Assembly (NCBI RefSeq): GCF_010667575.1
Contig: NZ_JAABNT010000010.1
Coordinates: 113,681 to 177,680 of the forward strand
Length of the DNA: 64,000 bases
Direction: 5' to 3'
Source: Sulfitobacter sediminilitoris
GTDB lineage: Bacteria; Pseudomonadota; Alphaproteobacteria; Rhodobacterales; Rhodobacteraceae
A program made the translations under genes and the position numbers. The notes beneath the pieces are model-generated. The model did not search any database. It saw nothing but the letters and a program-made list of their open reading frames with translations, and had not been told where the DNA came from. Below are positions 51,030 through 60,843 of this stretch, one piece after another (position 1 is the first letter of the stretch; every line of letters begins with the position of its first letter).

Positions 51030-53176
51030 CGTAGGTACCGCCCCCAGCCATCACGCAGTTCCTGACCGCGATAATCGCGGACAAAGCGGTGCAACCGGTT
51101 ATCTACATTCAGACGCGCACCGCCGTCCCGTTGGATTGGCCGTATGGTCTGCTTGAGTGTTGTTTTGGACGGGCGGCCCGTGACCCATGACAGGGGCACT
51201 TCGAACCGGATGCCTTTATCAAAGGAGCCTTCGCCAAAGTCATCAGACGAGACGTCCGTGAGGGTAAAATACCCACCCACGCGGAACCCGTTGTTGAATT
51301 CGCGGTCCAGAGCAATGGTTGCCCCCCAATCGCCTGCGAGGTAGCGGCCGGCGTCGATCTGTCCCTGAAACCCGTTGCCAAAGTCGTAGTATGCTGAGGC
51401 GTGGCCGGTCACCACGTCATAGTCCTGAAACCCGAACAACATGTCAAAGTCACGCTGGCGGGCGTAGTTCACCTCGGCCCCGAGGGCAAGGCGGCTGCCC
51501 ACCGGGTACCACAGCAGTTCGGCAGAAACACCGCCGAACATGTCTTCGAGGTATCCAGCCGTCACACGACCGAAGAGGTCTTTGCCGGGGCGGAACATGT
51601 ACTCTGCGGTCAGTGTGTTGATCTCAAGTTCGGACTCGCGGGCATAGAGCACGGCGTTGGTGCGGACGGGCTCGATGGCGGAGTCGGAGACGCGGGCTGA
51701 ATCCTCGATATTGCCTGCGAAGGGGTAGCGGAACTTGCCAGAAAAAGTCAGGCCGGGGGCAGGCCGGTAGGAGGCCTTGAATTGCGCACCTGCTTCGGCA
51801 CGCAAAGGCTCGTCCGGATCAAAGAACGACAGCGCGACATAGGGTGTCAGGCCGTAGTCAAAGACCGGGAAGGCTTCGCTCACTTCACCCGCGCGACCGA
51901 GGTCGGAAGCGTCACCGATTTCGGCGCGGGCGTAGGTGCGCCAGGAGCCATCGTAGTCATATTGCAAGTCTTCCAGATCAGACCTGCGTGTGGTGACCTG
52001 GCTCATCGGAACACCACGTTCTTGCAGAACAACACGCAGCTCTTCGACATTTGGCGGCAGCGTCGTGGCCATGACACGTGCTGCACGGCCCGCCGCCTGT
52101 GCCTCAACGCCCCACCGGTTGTTTTCAACCCGGATCGTGGCACTGCTGCCTGACATTTCAAAGCCTTGCAGGGTCATGCCTTCCTCGGCTAACCGGGCGT
52201 CAAGTACGCGCTGCGCTGCAGCCTTGCCGCCGCCGCGTGCGGAGTTGTTCCAGTCTGCGATGGCGAGTTGATCGCGGTTGCCCAAGGGGCGCGGGGCGGT
52301 GTCAGCGCCGCCGGGGCTGGCCCGTTTGCGGGGATCAATGACATAGCTGAGCTGTGCGCCAATCTCATTTCCGCCTACGACGAAGGCCTTGAGATCAACA
52401 CCGTTGCGGAAGCGGTATTGGACGCCAACGTTGAGGGGGCTGTCGATATCGATCAGGCCCTGGTTCGAGTCGCGTTCGTAGGTGTCGGTTGAATATTCTG
52501 CGAAAAGCGTCGTGCGGTCGTTCAGGTGATAGGCGATGCCCCCAAAGATTGCGGCGTCACCGCGAAACCAGTTACCGGTTTCGACCTGACCGCCTTTGCC
52601 AGTTAAGCCTCCCGGACGCGTTTCAAAGCGATCATCGAGAATGCCAAGGGGGTTGGTAAAGCCATCTCTTGCAGCAAAGCGCCCCCACCCGATACCGCCA
52701 GTGACCTCCAGACGCGATCCGAACTGTTTGGTCGCGACAAGGTATTCACCGCTGTAGAGCCCGGTGCCGAGGAAATCGCGCAGCCCAAGCGCCACGGCGG
52801 GGCGCAGGTCGGTTTCGTCAAGAAGCTGGAAAGCAATGTCAAAACTGCGGTCGTAGTTGGCTGAGCCATCGCCTTGCGCCCCATCGATCCGCGTGTAGCG
52901 AAAGCTGCCAGATACCCGCGGCCAGATCTGAAACGTCACGGTATTGCGCAGGGTTGGACCGACCAAGCTGGAGGTGAAGGCGAGTTCCCCGTCATTCAGG
53001 CTGCGTGCGGTGGGTGTCTCAACCAGGCCCGGTGTCCCATATGTGGACAACGACGTCTGGTCCGACTGGGCAGCCGCAAATGTCCAGGCAAGCGCGGTCG
53101 TCGACGCGAACGCAACGGTAAAGTAGGCTGTTGACCTGCGGCTCCTGGTAAACACGATTATTGCCTCATTTTTCAC
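51026..53176 (-). CDS. YjbH-family outer-membrane protein
   Basis: The 716-residue protein starts at a GTG, has a signal peptide (FASTTALAWTFAAA) and the YjbH hallmark TYGTPGLVETPTARSLNDGEL. The rest alternates beta strands typical of an outer-membrane barrel (VGGYFTLTDVSSDDFGEG, FDKGIRFEVPLSWVTGRP). YjbH/GfcD are predicted outer-membrane components of polysaccharide secretion. It is first in the operon with the YjbF-like lipoprotein. Confidence 0.9.
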   Translation of the reverse strand: MKNEAIIVFTRSRRSTAYFTVAFASTTALAWTFAAAQSDQTSLSTYGTPGLVETPTARSLNDGELAFTSSLVGPTLRNTVTFQIWPRVSGSFRYTRIDGAQGDGSANYDRSFDIAFQLLDETDLRPAVALGLRDFLGTGLYSGEYLVATKQFGSRLEVTGGIGWGRFAARDGFTNPLGILDDRFETRPGGLTGKGGQVETGNWFRGDAAIFGGIAYHLNDRTTLFAEYSTDTYERDSNQGLIDIDSPLNVGVQYRFRNGVDLKAFVVGGNEIGAQLSYVIDPRKRASPGGADTAPRPLGNRDQLAIADWNNSARGGGKAAAQRVLDARLAEEGMTLQGFEMSGSSATIRVENNRWGVEAQAAGRAARVMATTLPPNVEELRVVLQERGVPMSQVTTRRSDLEDLQYDYDGSWRTYARAEIGDASDLGRAGEVSEAFPVFDYGLTPYVALSFFDPDEPLRAEAGAQFKASYRPAPGLTFSGKFRYPFAGNIEDSARVSDSAIEPVRTNAVLYARESELEINTLTAEYMFRPGKDLFGRVTAGYLEDMFGGVSAELLWYPVGSRLALGAEVNYARQRDFDMLFGFQDYDVVTGHASAYYDFGNGFQGQIDAGRYLAGDWGATIALDREFNNGFRVGGYFTLTDVSSDDFGEGSFDKGIRFEVPLSWVTGRPSKTTLKQTIRPIQRDGGARLNVDNRLHRFVRDYRGQELRDGWGRYLR

Positions 53177-53437
53177 CGAACATAGAGGAGATCGGCGAGA
53201 ACTATACAGGGCGCTTGGATAACTGTGGGCATGATCGTCCGATGATGCGTTAGTTATGCAACAGACCCTACTCGAATGAGTGCCGCATTGGGGGAATTAA
53301 GCCGATCTTGCAATGCCGCGAGACTGAGCAGGTTTGTATTTAGAGTGCGGGGCATTTCGATCAGGGGAAAAACCTGCTTGCACCCTCCGCGCAACTCCCC
53401 AAAACTGTTTCAATCATAAAACAACGGGGAAACCAAA

Positions 53438-55018
53438 ATGAAAACCACCACAACGCTGCTATCTGCGGCCCTTCTTCTGTCCACAACAGCACTGGCCAGC
53501 GCTGAGACGATCCGCTGGGCGCGGGCAGGGGATGCGCTGACGCTTGACCCACACGCGCAGAACGAAGGCCCGACCTCTGCGCTTGCGCACCAGATCATGG
53601 AACCGCTGGTCATGCGCGACATGGAAGGCACCATCGTGCCCGCACTCGCCACCGAGTGGGGACCGTCTGAAGAAAATCCAAATGTCTGGGTCTTTACCCT
53701 GCGCGAAGGCGTGACGTTCCACGACGGCGCGGCGTTCGACTCGTCTGACGTGAAGTTCAGCCTTGACCGCGCGATGACCGAAGACAGCGACTATAAGGAA
53801 TTGCTGGCTTCGGTGAAAGAGGTCCGTGCACCGGACGCGCTGACCGTCGAGATCGAGACGAACGGTCCGAACCCGATCATGCCCAACAACCTGACCAACC
53901 TGTTCATCATGGACAAGGACTGGGCCGAGGCGAACAACGCCGTCAAGGTGCAGGACTACGAAGGGGGCGAGGATACCTTCGCGGCCAAGAACGCCAATGG
54001 CACCGGTGCCTATAAGCTGGTCAGCCGCGAGCCTGACGTAAAGACGGTTCTGACGATCAATGAGAATTACTGGGGCAAAGGTGAATTCCCCATGGAAGTG
54101 ACCGAGATCGTCTATACGCCGATCCAGAACGCCGCGACCCGTGTGGCGGCCCTGCTGTCGGGTGAGGTCGATTTCATTCAGGACGTGCCGGTGCAGGATT
54201 TGCAGCGCGTGGCCGGGACCGATGGTCTGGACGTGCGCACGGCGCCTCAGAACCGCGTGATCTTTTTCGGGATGAACTCCGGCGATGACGATCTGAAGAA
54301 CGACAACGTTGAGGGCAAGAACCCCTTTGCTGACGTGCGTGTGCGTCAGGCGATGAACATGGCCATCAACCGGGATGCGATCAAACAGGTCGTGATGCGC
54401 GGACAGTCGGCTCCTGCCGGCATGATCGCACCGCCCTTCGTGAATGGCTGGAGCGAGGCGATGGACAGTTCGTCAAAGACCGACGTCGAGGCGGCCAAGG
54501 CGCTGATGGCTGAGGCAGGCTATGGCGACGGGTTCTCGATCCAGCTGGATTGCCCGAACGACCGCTACATCAACGACGAGGCAATCTGTCAGGCAGCCGT
54601 GGGCATGTACGCCCAGATCGGCGTGACCGTGAACCTTGATGCCAAGCCGAAGGCGCAGCACTTCCCGCTGATCAACACGCTTGAGACGGATTTCTACATG
54701 CTGGGCTGGGGCGTGCCGACCTACGATTCCGAGTACATCTTTAACTTCTTGGTTCACAGCCGGGATGAGAAGTACGGCTCCTGGAACGGTACACGTTTTG
54801 GCGATGCGGATCTGGATGCCAAGATCGAGGCGCTCGCCTCCGAGACGGATCTGGAAAAGCGGAACATCATGATCGGTGAGATCTGGGAAGTGGTGCAATC
54901 TGAGGCGCTTTATGTGCCGATCCACCACCAGGTATTGAACTGGGGCATGAAGTCTGGCGTCGATACGATCGTCGCGGCGGATGACACGGCCAAGTTCAAG
55001 TATTTCAAGATGAACTGA
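53438..55018 (+). CDS. Family 5 (peptide/oligosaccharide) ABC-transporter substrate-binding protein
   Basis: The 526-residue protein has a signal peptide (LLSAALLLSTTALASA) and the SBP_bac_5 body: LDPHAQNEGPTSALAHQIMEPLV, VWVFTLREGVTFHDGAAFDSSDVKFSL and NVEGKNPFADVRVRQAMNMAINRDA. It would bind peptides or a related solute in the periplasm. No permease or ATPase genes follow; a perfect 11-bp hairpin ends the unit 8 bp after the stop, so it must use a transporter encoded elsewhere. Confidence 0.93.
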   Translation: MKTTTTLLSAALLLSTTALASAETIRWARAGDALTLDPHAQNEGPTSALAHQIMEPLVMRDMEGTIVPALATEWGPSEENPNVWVFTLREGVTFHDGAAFDSSDVKFSLDRAMTEDSDYKELLASVKEVRAPDALTVEIETNGPNPIMPNNLTNLFIMDKDWAEANNAVKVQDYEGGEDTFAAKNANGTGAYKLVSREPDVKTVLTINENYWGKGEFPMEVTEIVYTPIQNAATRVAALLSGEVDFIQDVPVQDLQRVAGTDGLDVRTAPQNRVIFFGMNSGDDDLKNDNVEGKNPFADVRVRQAMNMAINRDAIKQVVMRGQSAPAGMIAPPFVNGWSEAMDSSSKTDVEAAKALMAEAGYGDGFSIQLDCPNDRYINDEAICQAAVGMYAQIGVTVNLDAKPKAQHFPLINTLETDFYMLGWGVPTYDSEYIFNFLVHSRDEKYGSWNGTRFGDADLDAKIEALASETDLEKRNIMIGEIWEVVQSEALYVPIHHQVLNWGMKSGVDTIVAADDTAKFKYFKMN

Positions 55019-55026
55019 TGGGGTCA

Positions 55027-55058
55027 AACGCGGGCGCCTGATCTCAAGCGCCCGCGTT
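55027..55058 (+). terminator. Terminator after the substrate-binding protein gene
   Basis: AACGCGGGCGC and GCGCCCGCGTT pair perfectly over 11 bp with a 10-nt loop, 8 bp after the stop at 55018. No long T-run follows. Confidence 0.6.
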
Positions 55059-55335
55059 ATCTTCGGGGATAGAGCACGTTTCAGAGTTCTGCAGGTTTGA
55101 TGTAGCCAGTGCGGATGTCGGCTGTAATCAGTTCTCCGACAAGACTGAAATGTCCTGCAAATCACCTGACCAAATAGAAGCCTGGGGCGTCTTTCAGTAT
55201 GTCTGTTTGAAGAGCTCTGTTGCTATGACAGCCCGCCGCCTCAAAACCTTCTGACAGCGCCTTCAAGACGGTTTCCTTGAGTCCTGCCCTCAGCGCATCC
55301 TTACGCACTGAGCTTTTGCGGCGCGCCACGACGAC

Positions 55336-56247
55336 CTAAGAGAGGTCGACTGACTTCAATTGCAAAGACACGGCATCCAGTCCGGGACGCCGCCATTCAC
55401 CTTTCCAGAATAGCTCTTGAGGATCAAAAAGGCCGTGCGAATTGCAAGACGAAGCAAAAGGTCGAACCAAGACTGACGCCGCGACGCTGTCTGCCCTCCC
55501 CTGCAGCATCTCACAAAACGCCTCAGCTCTCCGCGCACTGGACATCACACAGAGTACCAAAAGATTTGCTTTGAGGCCGTAATGCTGCTTGTAGAGCTGC
55601 TGTTCCAAAACTTGGCCGTACTGGTCGATCATTGTGGCCCAGCTTTTTCGCGCGGCGCTCGAGACTTTCGGTTCAGTTCCTCGATCTACCTCGAGGGCAA
55701 AGGCGCGATAGCTGCCGCCGTAGTCGAGCGCGAAGAGTTGATCCGGTATGAGTTTTGAGCGACCGAGTGGAATAGCCAACTCTGCCTGCCTGATTGCCAA
55801 AATCTCATGGGCAGGAATGTAGCGCACCCCATCGCGGGCGGCGGCCATCTCAATAGAACTCGTCACACAGGAGACCGTATATCCGTGCCACCAATGACCG
55901 GTGGGACGCACAGTTGGCTCCGCGAGACCAAGGTCAGCCAGATGCATCTTTGCCTGCCTTGTCAGATCATAGATGTAAGGGTTGAAGGCCGCGCGCTCGG
56001 TGGCCAGCTGCTGCCGCGGGAGCATCAGATAGCCCCCTGCCCTTAGTCGCTGCAGTGACCTCAGCGCCGTATCCTTGCAGCGATGTGTATCTTGGGTAAG
56101 GGCGTAGAGATACTGTGATGACTGTGGCCCATGCCGACCGATGTGTTTGACCCACCGCAGCTCCCGCGTGGTTGGGCGGACGCCCGATTGCGGCGCAATC
56201 GCATGGAAGGTCGCCCGTCCGAGACTGTCTGTAAGTGCCTTTCCCAT
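55336..56247 (-). CDS. Replication-relaxation (Replic_Relax)-like protein
   Basis: The 303-residue protein starts with a winged-helix region (about 28-110; RPTTRELRWVKHIGRHGPQSS, KDTALRSLQRLRAGGYLML). The second half has LIPDQLFALDYGG and AFALEVDRGTEP, a P-D...E-x-D arrangement like a PD-(D/E)XK nuclease core. Replic_Relax proteins are encoded on plasmids and integrative elements, often with conjugation genes. It lies 19 bp after the VirD4-like ATPase in the same operon, so it may be the DNA-processing partner. Family call is moderate. Confidence 0.65.
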   Translation of the reverse strand: MGKALTDSLGRATFHAIAPQSGVRPTTRELRWVKHIGRHGPQSSQYLYALTQDTHRCKDTALRSLQRLRAGGYLMLPRQQLATERAAFNPYIYDLTRQAKMHLADLGLAEPTVRPTGHWWHGYTVSCVTSSIEMAAARDGVRYIPAHEILAIRQAELAIPLGRSKLIPDQLFALDYGGSYRAFALEVDRGTEPKVSSAARKSWATMIDQYGQVLEQQLYKQHYGLKANLLVLCVMSSARRAEAFCEMLQGRADSVAASVLVRPFASSCNSHGLFDPQELFWKGEWRRPGLDAVSLQLKSVDLS

Positions 56248-56266
56248 AGCGCCAGGATAGCGACGC

Positions 56267-58342
56267 TCAGAGCTCCGGCGAAGGTCTCAAGGGGTCTTCA
56301 GGGTCGTTTTTGGGTGGCGAATCCGGCGGGTCCGTTTCGGGTGGATCCTCATGGCTGACCTTCGGTGACCAGGGTTCCGCATAGGCGTCTCGGCACTGTT
56401 GCCGAATGGCCTCGATCTCTTCTTTTGTGGCCCGCGGCAGGTTCTCCAGCACAAAGAAGGGGAAGCTCATGGCGACCGCCCGTTCCGTGAGGCCGCGCAC
56501 GTATGTGGCAAAGGTACCTTTGGGCTGCTGCTGGATCATCTGCGGGTCCGCAGACATCTGACCGGCCAGGGCGCGTGCATCGCGGGCCGAGACACCTCCC
56601 GCGAGCTTGATCGAGGTGTTGGCCTCAAAAGCCTCTTGTAGCCCCCCGGAGAGCTGCCCGAGATATTGATGGGCCATGACCATCCCGACCCGGTACTTGC
56701 GGGCCTGGCTCAGGATGATGCCGATGTTCTGATCAAAGTAGTCCTGCGCTTCATCGACATAGACCATCACCGGCAGGCGGTCCCAATCGGGCAAGGTGGC
56801 CCGCTCCTGGGCGGCCTGGGCGATGAGCGCGATAAAGAAGCGGCCGAAGATCTCTGTTCCCTGCTCCTTCAGAAGGCTCTTGGCGGTGTTGATCAAGATG
56901 AGTTTGCCCGCGTTCATCTCGGTGAACATGTCAAACTTGGATTCTGGATGAGAGAACATCCGCTCGAAGGTCTGGTTCTCCAACACCCCGTAGAGGCGGC
57001 GGAGCACCTGCGTCTTCGTGTTGGCGAACTCTTTTGAGTCAAACTCGGTCTCGAAGAACCGCCGGGGTGTCCCATCGAGCTTCGCGATATGCGCGCGGTA
57101 CTTCTCCGTCCCACCCGGCTCCATCAACTCTCGCAGGGTGTGGATGGTGGCCCCGGGGATGTGGAACATCAGACGGGTGACATACCGGAAGACAACACTT
57201 TGCTTGGCCGTCATGCCCGCCGACAGCAGCGAGCCCAGCACAAAGTCATAGAGTTCGATGATGGAGTTGGTGAGACGTTCACGCTCCAGAAGATCATAGC
57301 CGTCGAGACGATCCTGACCCACTGCAAAGAGATTGAGACAGACCGGCCACCCGATGTCTTCGGGATCGATTAAGACGATGCGCTCAGGCGGCAGTGCCCG
57401 GGTCTTCAGAATGGTGTTGATCAAATCCCCCTGACTGTCGATCACCACCACCGTGCGGTCACCCCGGGCAACCGCGTCCAGATCTTTGGAGATGAAGTAT
57501 TGGAGCGTCTGCGTCTTTCCGTGGCCTGAGCCCGCAATCATATGGGTGTGCTCGAAGCGCCGCTCCTCGGGGATCGTAAAGGGTGTGCGCAGCCCAAAGA
57601 GCGCCTTGAGATGGGTGCCCCGCAAATAGGTGTCGACCACATCGCTTCCCTTGTAATCCACCGGGAAGACGGGATTGGTCCGGTGGGTCGCGGTGAGATT
57701 GGCATCAAGCTGCCGCCGCAGCCCCTTGAAGAGCATGTAGTCGTTGTCCTGGAAGAAGGGCGCGATGACGTTCTGCACCGCCTGCCCAAGCGGATGGGTG
57801 AACTGGGTGACTTCGACCAGGACATCCCCCTCAATCGGCGGCACAGCGTTGGCGATGGGCGCCAGCGCCTGGGAGATAATCTCCAGCGCCTGCGTGACCA
57901 TCACCCGATCCGACCGCGCTTGTCCGGCCTTCGCCAGCATGTCCCGGTAACGCGCGCCCTCAACCGTGTTGCAGAGGGCAGGCGGCGGCGGGATCTCCGG
58001 CATCAGGCCTTCCTGCGCGAAGACAGCTTTGCCCACATCCAGAAGCTGAACGCGCAATGCGCTTGGGAGATCTGGAGGCCAATGGCGCGCGAGGCCTGCA
58101 TCAATCTCGGCCTCGGTCAATTGGACCGATCCGGCCAGCGCGTGATTGTAGAGGACCATGGTCTCGTCGCGGGCCAATCGCTCCAGCCGCGCGGGGTTCT
58201 CTTTCCAAACGCGGTAGCCGATGTAGGCGGGGATCGCGAGGAGCGCGAAGCCCGTGACCAATGCCGCGATGACCGCAACCAAAACGAGGAACATCAAACC
58301 GAAGACGACAGTGTTCAGGCTGGTGGTTGACGGGCCCGCCAT
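56267..58342 (-). CDS. VirD4/TraD-like conjugative coupling ATPase
   Basis: This 691-residue protein has two N-terminal membrane helices (about 10-45), a large variable region, Walker A IAGSGHGKTQTL (about 269-280), Walker B VMVYVDEAQDYF (about 510) and a conserved AHQYLGQLSGGLQEA segment. The C-terminal 50 residues are Pro/Asp-rich. Such ATPases recruit DNA-protein complexes to a type IV secretion channel. The ATG overlaps the stop of the 58342-58701 gene (TGATG). No virB genes occur here, so transfer would need a channel provided in trans. Confidence 0.88.
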   Translation of the reverse strand: MAGPSTTSLNTVVFGLMFLVLVAVIAALVTGFALLAIPAYIGYRVWKENPARLERLARDETMVLYNHALAGSVQLTEAEIDAGLARHWPPDLPSALRVQLLDVGKAVFAQEGLMPEIPPPPALCNTVEGARYRDMLAKAGQARSDRVMVTQALEIISQALAPIANAVPPIEGDVLVEVTQFTHPLGQAVQNVIAPFFQDNDYMLFKGLRRQLDANLTATHRTNPVFPVDYKGSDVVDTYLRGTHLKALFGLRTPFTIPEERRFEHTHMIAGSGHGKTQTLQYFISKDLDAVARGDRTVVVIDSQGDLINTILKTRALPPERIVLIDPEDIGWPVCLNLFAVGQDRLDGYDLLERERLTNSIIELYDFVLGSLLSAGMTAKQSVVFRYVTRLMFHIPGATIHTLRELMEPGGTEKYRAHIAKLDGTPRRFFETEFDSKEFANTKTQVLRRLYGVLENQTFERMFSHPESKFDMFTEMNAGKLILINTAKSLLKEQGTEIFGRFFIALIAQAAQERATLPDWDRLPVMVYVDEAQDYFDQNIGIILSQARKYRVGMVMAHQYLGQLSGGLQEAFEANTSIKLAGGVSARDARALAGQMSADPQMIQQQPKGTFATYVRGLTERAVAMSFPFFVLENLPRATKEEIEAIRQQCRDAYAEPWSPKVSHEDPPETDPPDSPPKNDPEDPLRPSPEL

Positions 58343-58701
58343 CAGAACTCAACCACAGTCGTGCCCGCCACCTCGGCATTGTCATCAAGCCAGAGCTTCA
58401 TCTGCGCCAGCGCGTCGAGCAGCGCCTCTTCGTAGATCTTGGCTTTGCTTGGAGTGGCACAGAGAAAACGGTCCAACTGCTGATCCATCAAGTGCTCAAC
58501 CCGGAGTTCAAACTTCTCATCCCTGTCATCCACCCTGGCATTGGCTGGTCGTCTGTCCAGGAGTTTGGATTTGAGCAGGTTCCTCTGACGAATGATCTGC
58601 TTTTCCTCATGGGTAAAGGCGACCTTGAGATGCACCTCGTAGTAGGTGGTTTTCAGAACAAAGCCTTTGCGCACGGTGTGATGACTGATGGATACCCGCA
58701 T
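58342..58701 (-). CDS. Hypothetical protein of the mobilisation operon
   Basis: The 119-residue soluble protein (VLKTTYYEVHLKVAFTHEEK, KIYEEALLDALAQMKLWLDD) is highly charged and has no known motif. Its stop is translationally coupled to the coupling ATPase, so the two proteins are probably made in balanced amounts and may interact. A relaxosome accessory role is possible but unsupported by sequence. Confidence 0.75.
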   Translation of the reverse strand: MRVSISHHTVRKGFVLKTTYYEVHLKVAFTHEEKQIIRQRNLLKSKLLDRRPANARVDDRDEKFELRVEHLMDQQLDRFLCATPSKAKIYEEALLDALAQMKLWLDDNAEVAGTTVVEF

Positions 58702-58825
58702 CTCTCAGCGCCTCTCGGCCAGAAAGGGTCGGGCGGGTGGGAATAAATCTGCGAGAGCAGATGAAGTCACGGGGTGAAAAAGCACAATTCCGCGCTGGTA
58801 TGTGTCGGTATGTTCAGCAGTATGT

Positions 58826-58867
58826 CCCCATACTGGACCCCCATAGAGGTTGGGGGTCAGTATGGGG
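58826..58867. repeat. Large hairpin preceded by GTATG repeats (possible oriT or regulatory structure)
   Basis: CCCCATACTG and ACCCCCA pair with TGGGGGT and CAGTATGGGG, forming a 17-bp stem with one bulged G and a 7-nt loop. Just upstream GTATG occurs three times (near 58793, 58808 and 58820). It lies in the 179-bp gap between the mobilisation operon and the membrane protein gene; no T-run follows on either strand, so a simple terminator is less likely. Confidence 0.5.
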
Positions 58868-58880
58868 GTTTGGATACCCT

Positions 58881-59552
58881 TCATGACGGCTTGGGAGCAT
58901 TCGGATTAACAGCCCTATTTACCCCGAGCTGTTTGCCGTATGGCTTTGGCTGTTCCGGTTGCGGAGACACCGTCAGAACCTGTCCTTCAATGTGGGCTTT
59001 TGCATTTTCCAGTGTGTCGAAGATCGCGTCACCAACCGCGTACCCGGCCTCCACAACACGGATGGTCGTGCCTTTATGGTCAATGGCATCACCTGACGAT
59101 AGGCTACCGTTTGACCCAATATCCGTGACAGGTTTGGCGTCAGAATAACTTGATGCGGCCGCGGTGGGTTTCTCAGTTTGAAGATCTGCCTTTGCGGCTT
59201 GGAGCGCGACGTATCCCCGCTCCAAAGCTGCGCCCTGCTTCAGAGCTTGTTTGGAAATCTCCAACTGCTCCCGTGCGATTTTCAGACCTTGCTGCGTTAA
59301 CTCAGCCGTGTCTACGTTCGCGCGACCACTCTGCACGAAGACCAAACCTAGGAAACCCAAGAACATAATCACAATTCCTAAGGGGAGCATAACCAGGCCA
59401 GCCACCGCAGGCCCAGCAAAGCCTCTGCTGGTTTGGCCTGCGGCGGCTATTCCAAAGAGTGCCACGATCGCGCCCAAAACGATTATGCACCACGACAAGA
59501 AGCCGAGAATGCTGAAGAAAGTTCGCGCAGCTTGATATGATCTCATTTCCAT
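58881..59552 (-). CDS. Hypothetical two-helix membrane protein with coiled coil
   Basis: ATG 59552 follows GGAGGG, giving 223 residues. Two hydrophobic helices (about 12-38 and 50-74; FLSWCIIVLGAIVALFGIAA, GLVMLPLGIVIMFLGFLGLV) are followed by a helical stretch (AELTQQGLKIAREQLEISKQ) and a soluble C-terminal domain (TIRVVEAGYAVGDAIFDTLE). I recognise no family. It precedes the mobilisation operon on the same strand but is separated by the large hairpin. Confidence 0.65.
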   Translation of the reverse strand: MEMRSYQAARTFFSILGFLSWCIIVLGAIVALFGIAAAGQTSRGFAGPAVAGLVMLPLGIVIMFLGFLGLVFVQSGRANVDTAELTQQGLKIAREQLEISKQALKQGAALERGYVALQAAKADLQTEKPTAAASSYSDAKPVTDIGSNGSLSSGDAIDHKGTTIRVVEAGYAVGDAIFDTLENAKAHIEGQVLTVSPQPEQPKPYGKQLGVNRAVNPNAPKPS

Positions 59553-59804
59553 AGAATACCCTCCTATCAATCTCAAAATGCTGCAATCCGGGATTGTGTT
59601 ATGTCAACGATTTTTGGCGGTTGCGGCAGATGTTGGAAAACTGACTCCCGCATTCGAAGCATCATAGATAAGTGGGACGACGACCCAATCTGGATTCTGA
59701 ACAGATTACCCGTATCGAATAGTCTCTTGAGAAAACGCGATCGACCGTTTTGGTCAGCGGTCTGGTTGCGTCCTCAACACTCTGTCTCGTCGACGCCCAA
59801 TAGA

Positions 59805-60400
59805 TCATGCTTTTTGCGTCCTAATGTGCACATCCTGCTGGGGGTAAGGTATTGAAATACCGGCGTCGACGAACGCCTCCTTCATTCGGTGCGTGAGATC
59901 CCAGTAAACCGTCCAATAGTCGGCTGTCTTCGTCCAGGGCCGACACACGAAGTTTACGGAACTGGCGGCCAGTTCATGCACGCGAATGACAGGCGCGGGT
60001 TCAGTCAGAACCAGCGGATGCGCCTTCACGGTTTCTTCGATTACTCGTAGTGCATCCGAGATCGAGTCATCGTAAGAAATGCCAAAGACCAGATCAACGC
60101 GCCGCGTGTCGCTCGCCTTGACGTTGGTGATGACGTTCCCCCAGACATTCTTGTTCGGTATGACAATCACCTGGTTGTCTGGCGTCGTCACTTTTGTTGC
60201 GACAATACTTACGGATTGCACGGTGCCACCGACGCTAGCCACAAGGACATAGTCACCTTCGACGAAGGGGCGGTTGATCATGATCATCAGGCCACTTGCG
60301 AGGTTTCCAAGCGTGTCTTGGAACGCAAATGCAAGAATGAACGATGCCCCACCAATCATGGCAAAGAGAGGCGTAACGTTCACACCTATCGCGGCCGATG
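59805..60400 (-). pseudogene. MscS-type mechanosensitive channel, N-terminus lost
   Basis: The remaining part keeps the pore-lining helix and beta domain (IGGASFILAFAFQDTLGNLASGLMIMINRPF, GDYVLVASVGGTVQSVSI, VVVIPNKNVWGNVITN-like segment) and the C-terminal domain to HIRTQKA. Upstream of about 60400 the frame runs into IS110-derived sequence in the opposite strand, so the first membrane helices are gone. The remnant is unlikely to form a normal channel. Confidence 0.8.
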
Positions 60401-60402
60401 CC

Positions 60403-60843
60403 GTAGTCGAGGACCCCGCCAATGATGAGGCTGGCAGAATGATTCAGCAGCTTTGCAAGCTACGTGGCATCGGGGCGTAGAGCGCCACCGTGCTGGTTCG
60501 CGAGGCCTTCGTACGCCACTTTGCCAATGGCAAGGCGTTGGGATCGTATGCTGGTCTTACGGCGACGCCTTACAACAGCGGAGGCGTGGAGCGTGAACAA
60601 GGGATCGGGAAAGCCGGAAACAGGAGGCTAAGAACGACGATGGTTGAACTGGCGTGGCTCTGGTTACGCTACCAGCCTGGTGCCGCGCAGGTCACCTGGT
60701 TCCGAGAGAGAACAGGCCAGAACGGTCGGCGCGTGCGTAAGGTGATGATCGTTGCGCTTGCCCGAAAGCTGCTGATTGCCCTTTGGCGGTTCGTCACTGA
60801 CGGGGTGGTCCCACAGGGGGTGACTATGAAACCCGCCGCATAA
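60403..60843 (+). pseudogene. IS110-family transposase, C-terminal remnant
   Basis: The frame reads DPANDEAGRMIQQLCKLRGIGA, then TAG (60478-60480), then continues in the same frame: FANGKALGSYAGLTATPYNSGG, GIGKAGNRRLRTTMVELAWLW, KVMIVALARKLLIALWRFV. These are the transposase_20 motifs of IS110/IS116 elements. The N-terminal DEDD catalytic domain is absent. It marks the junction that truncated the MscS gene. Confidence 0.85.
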
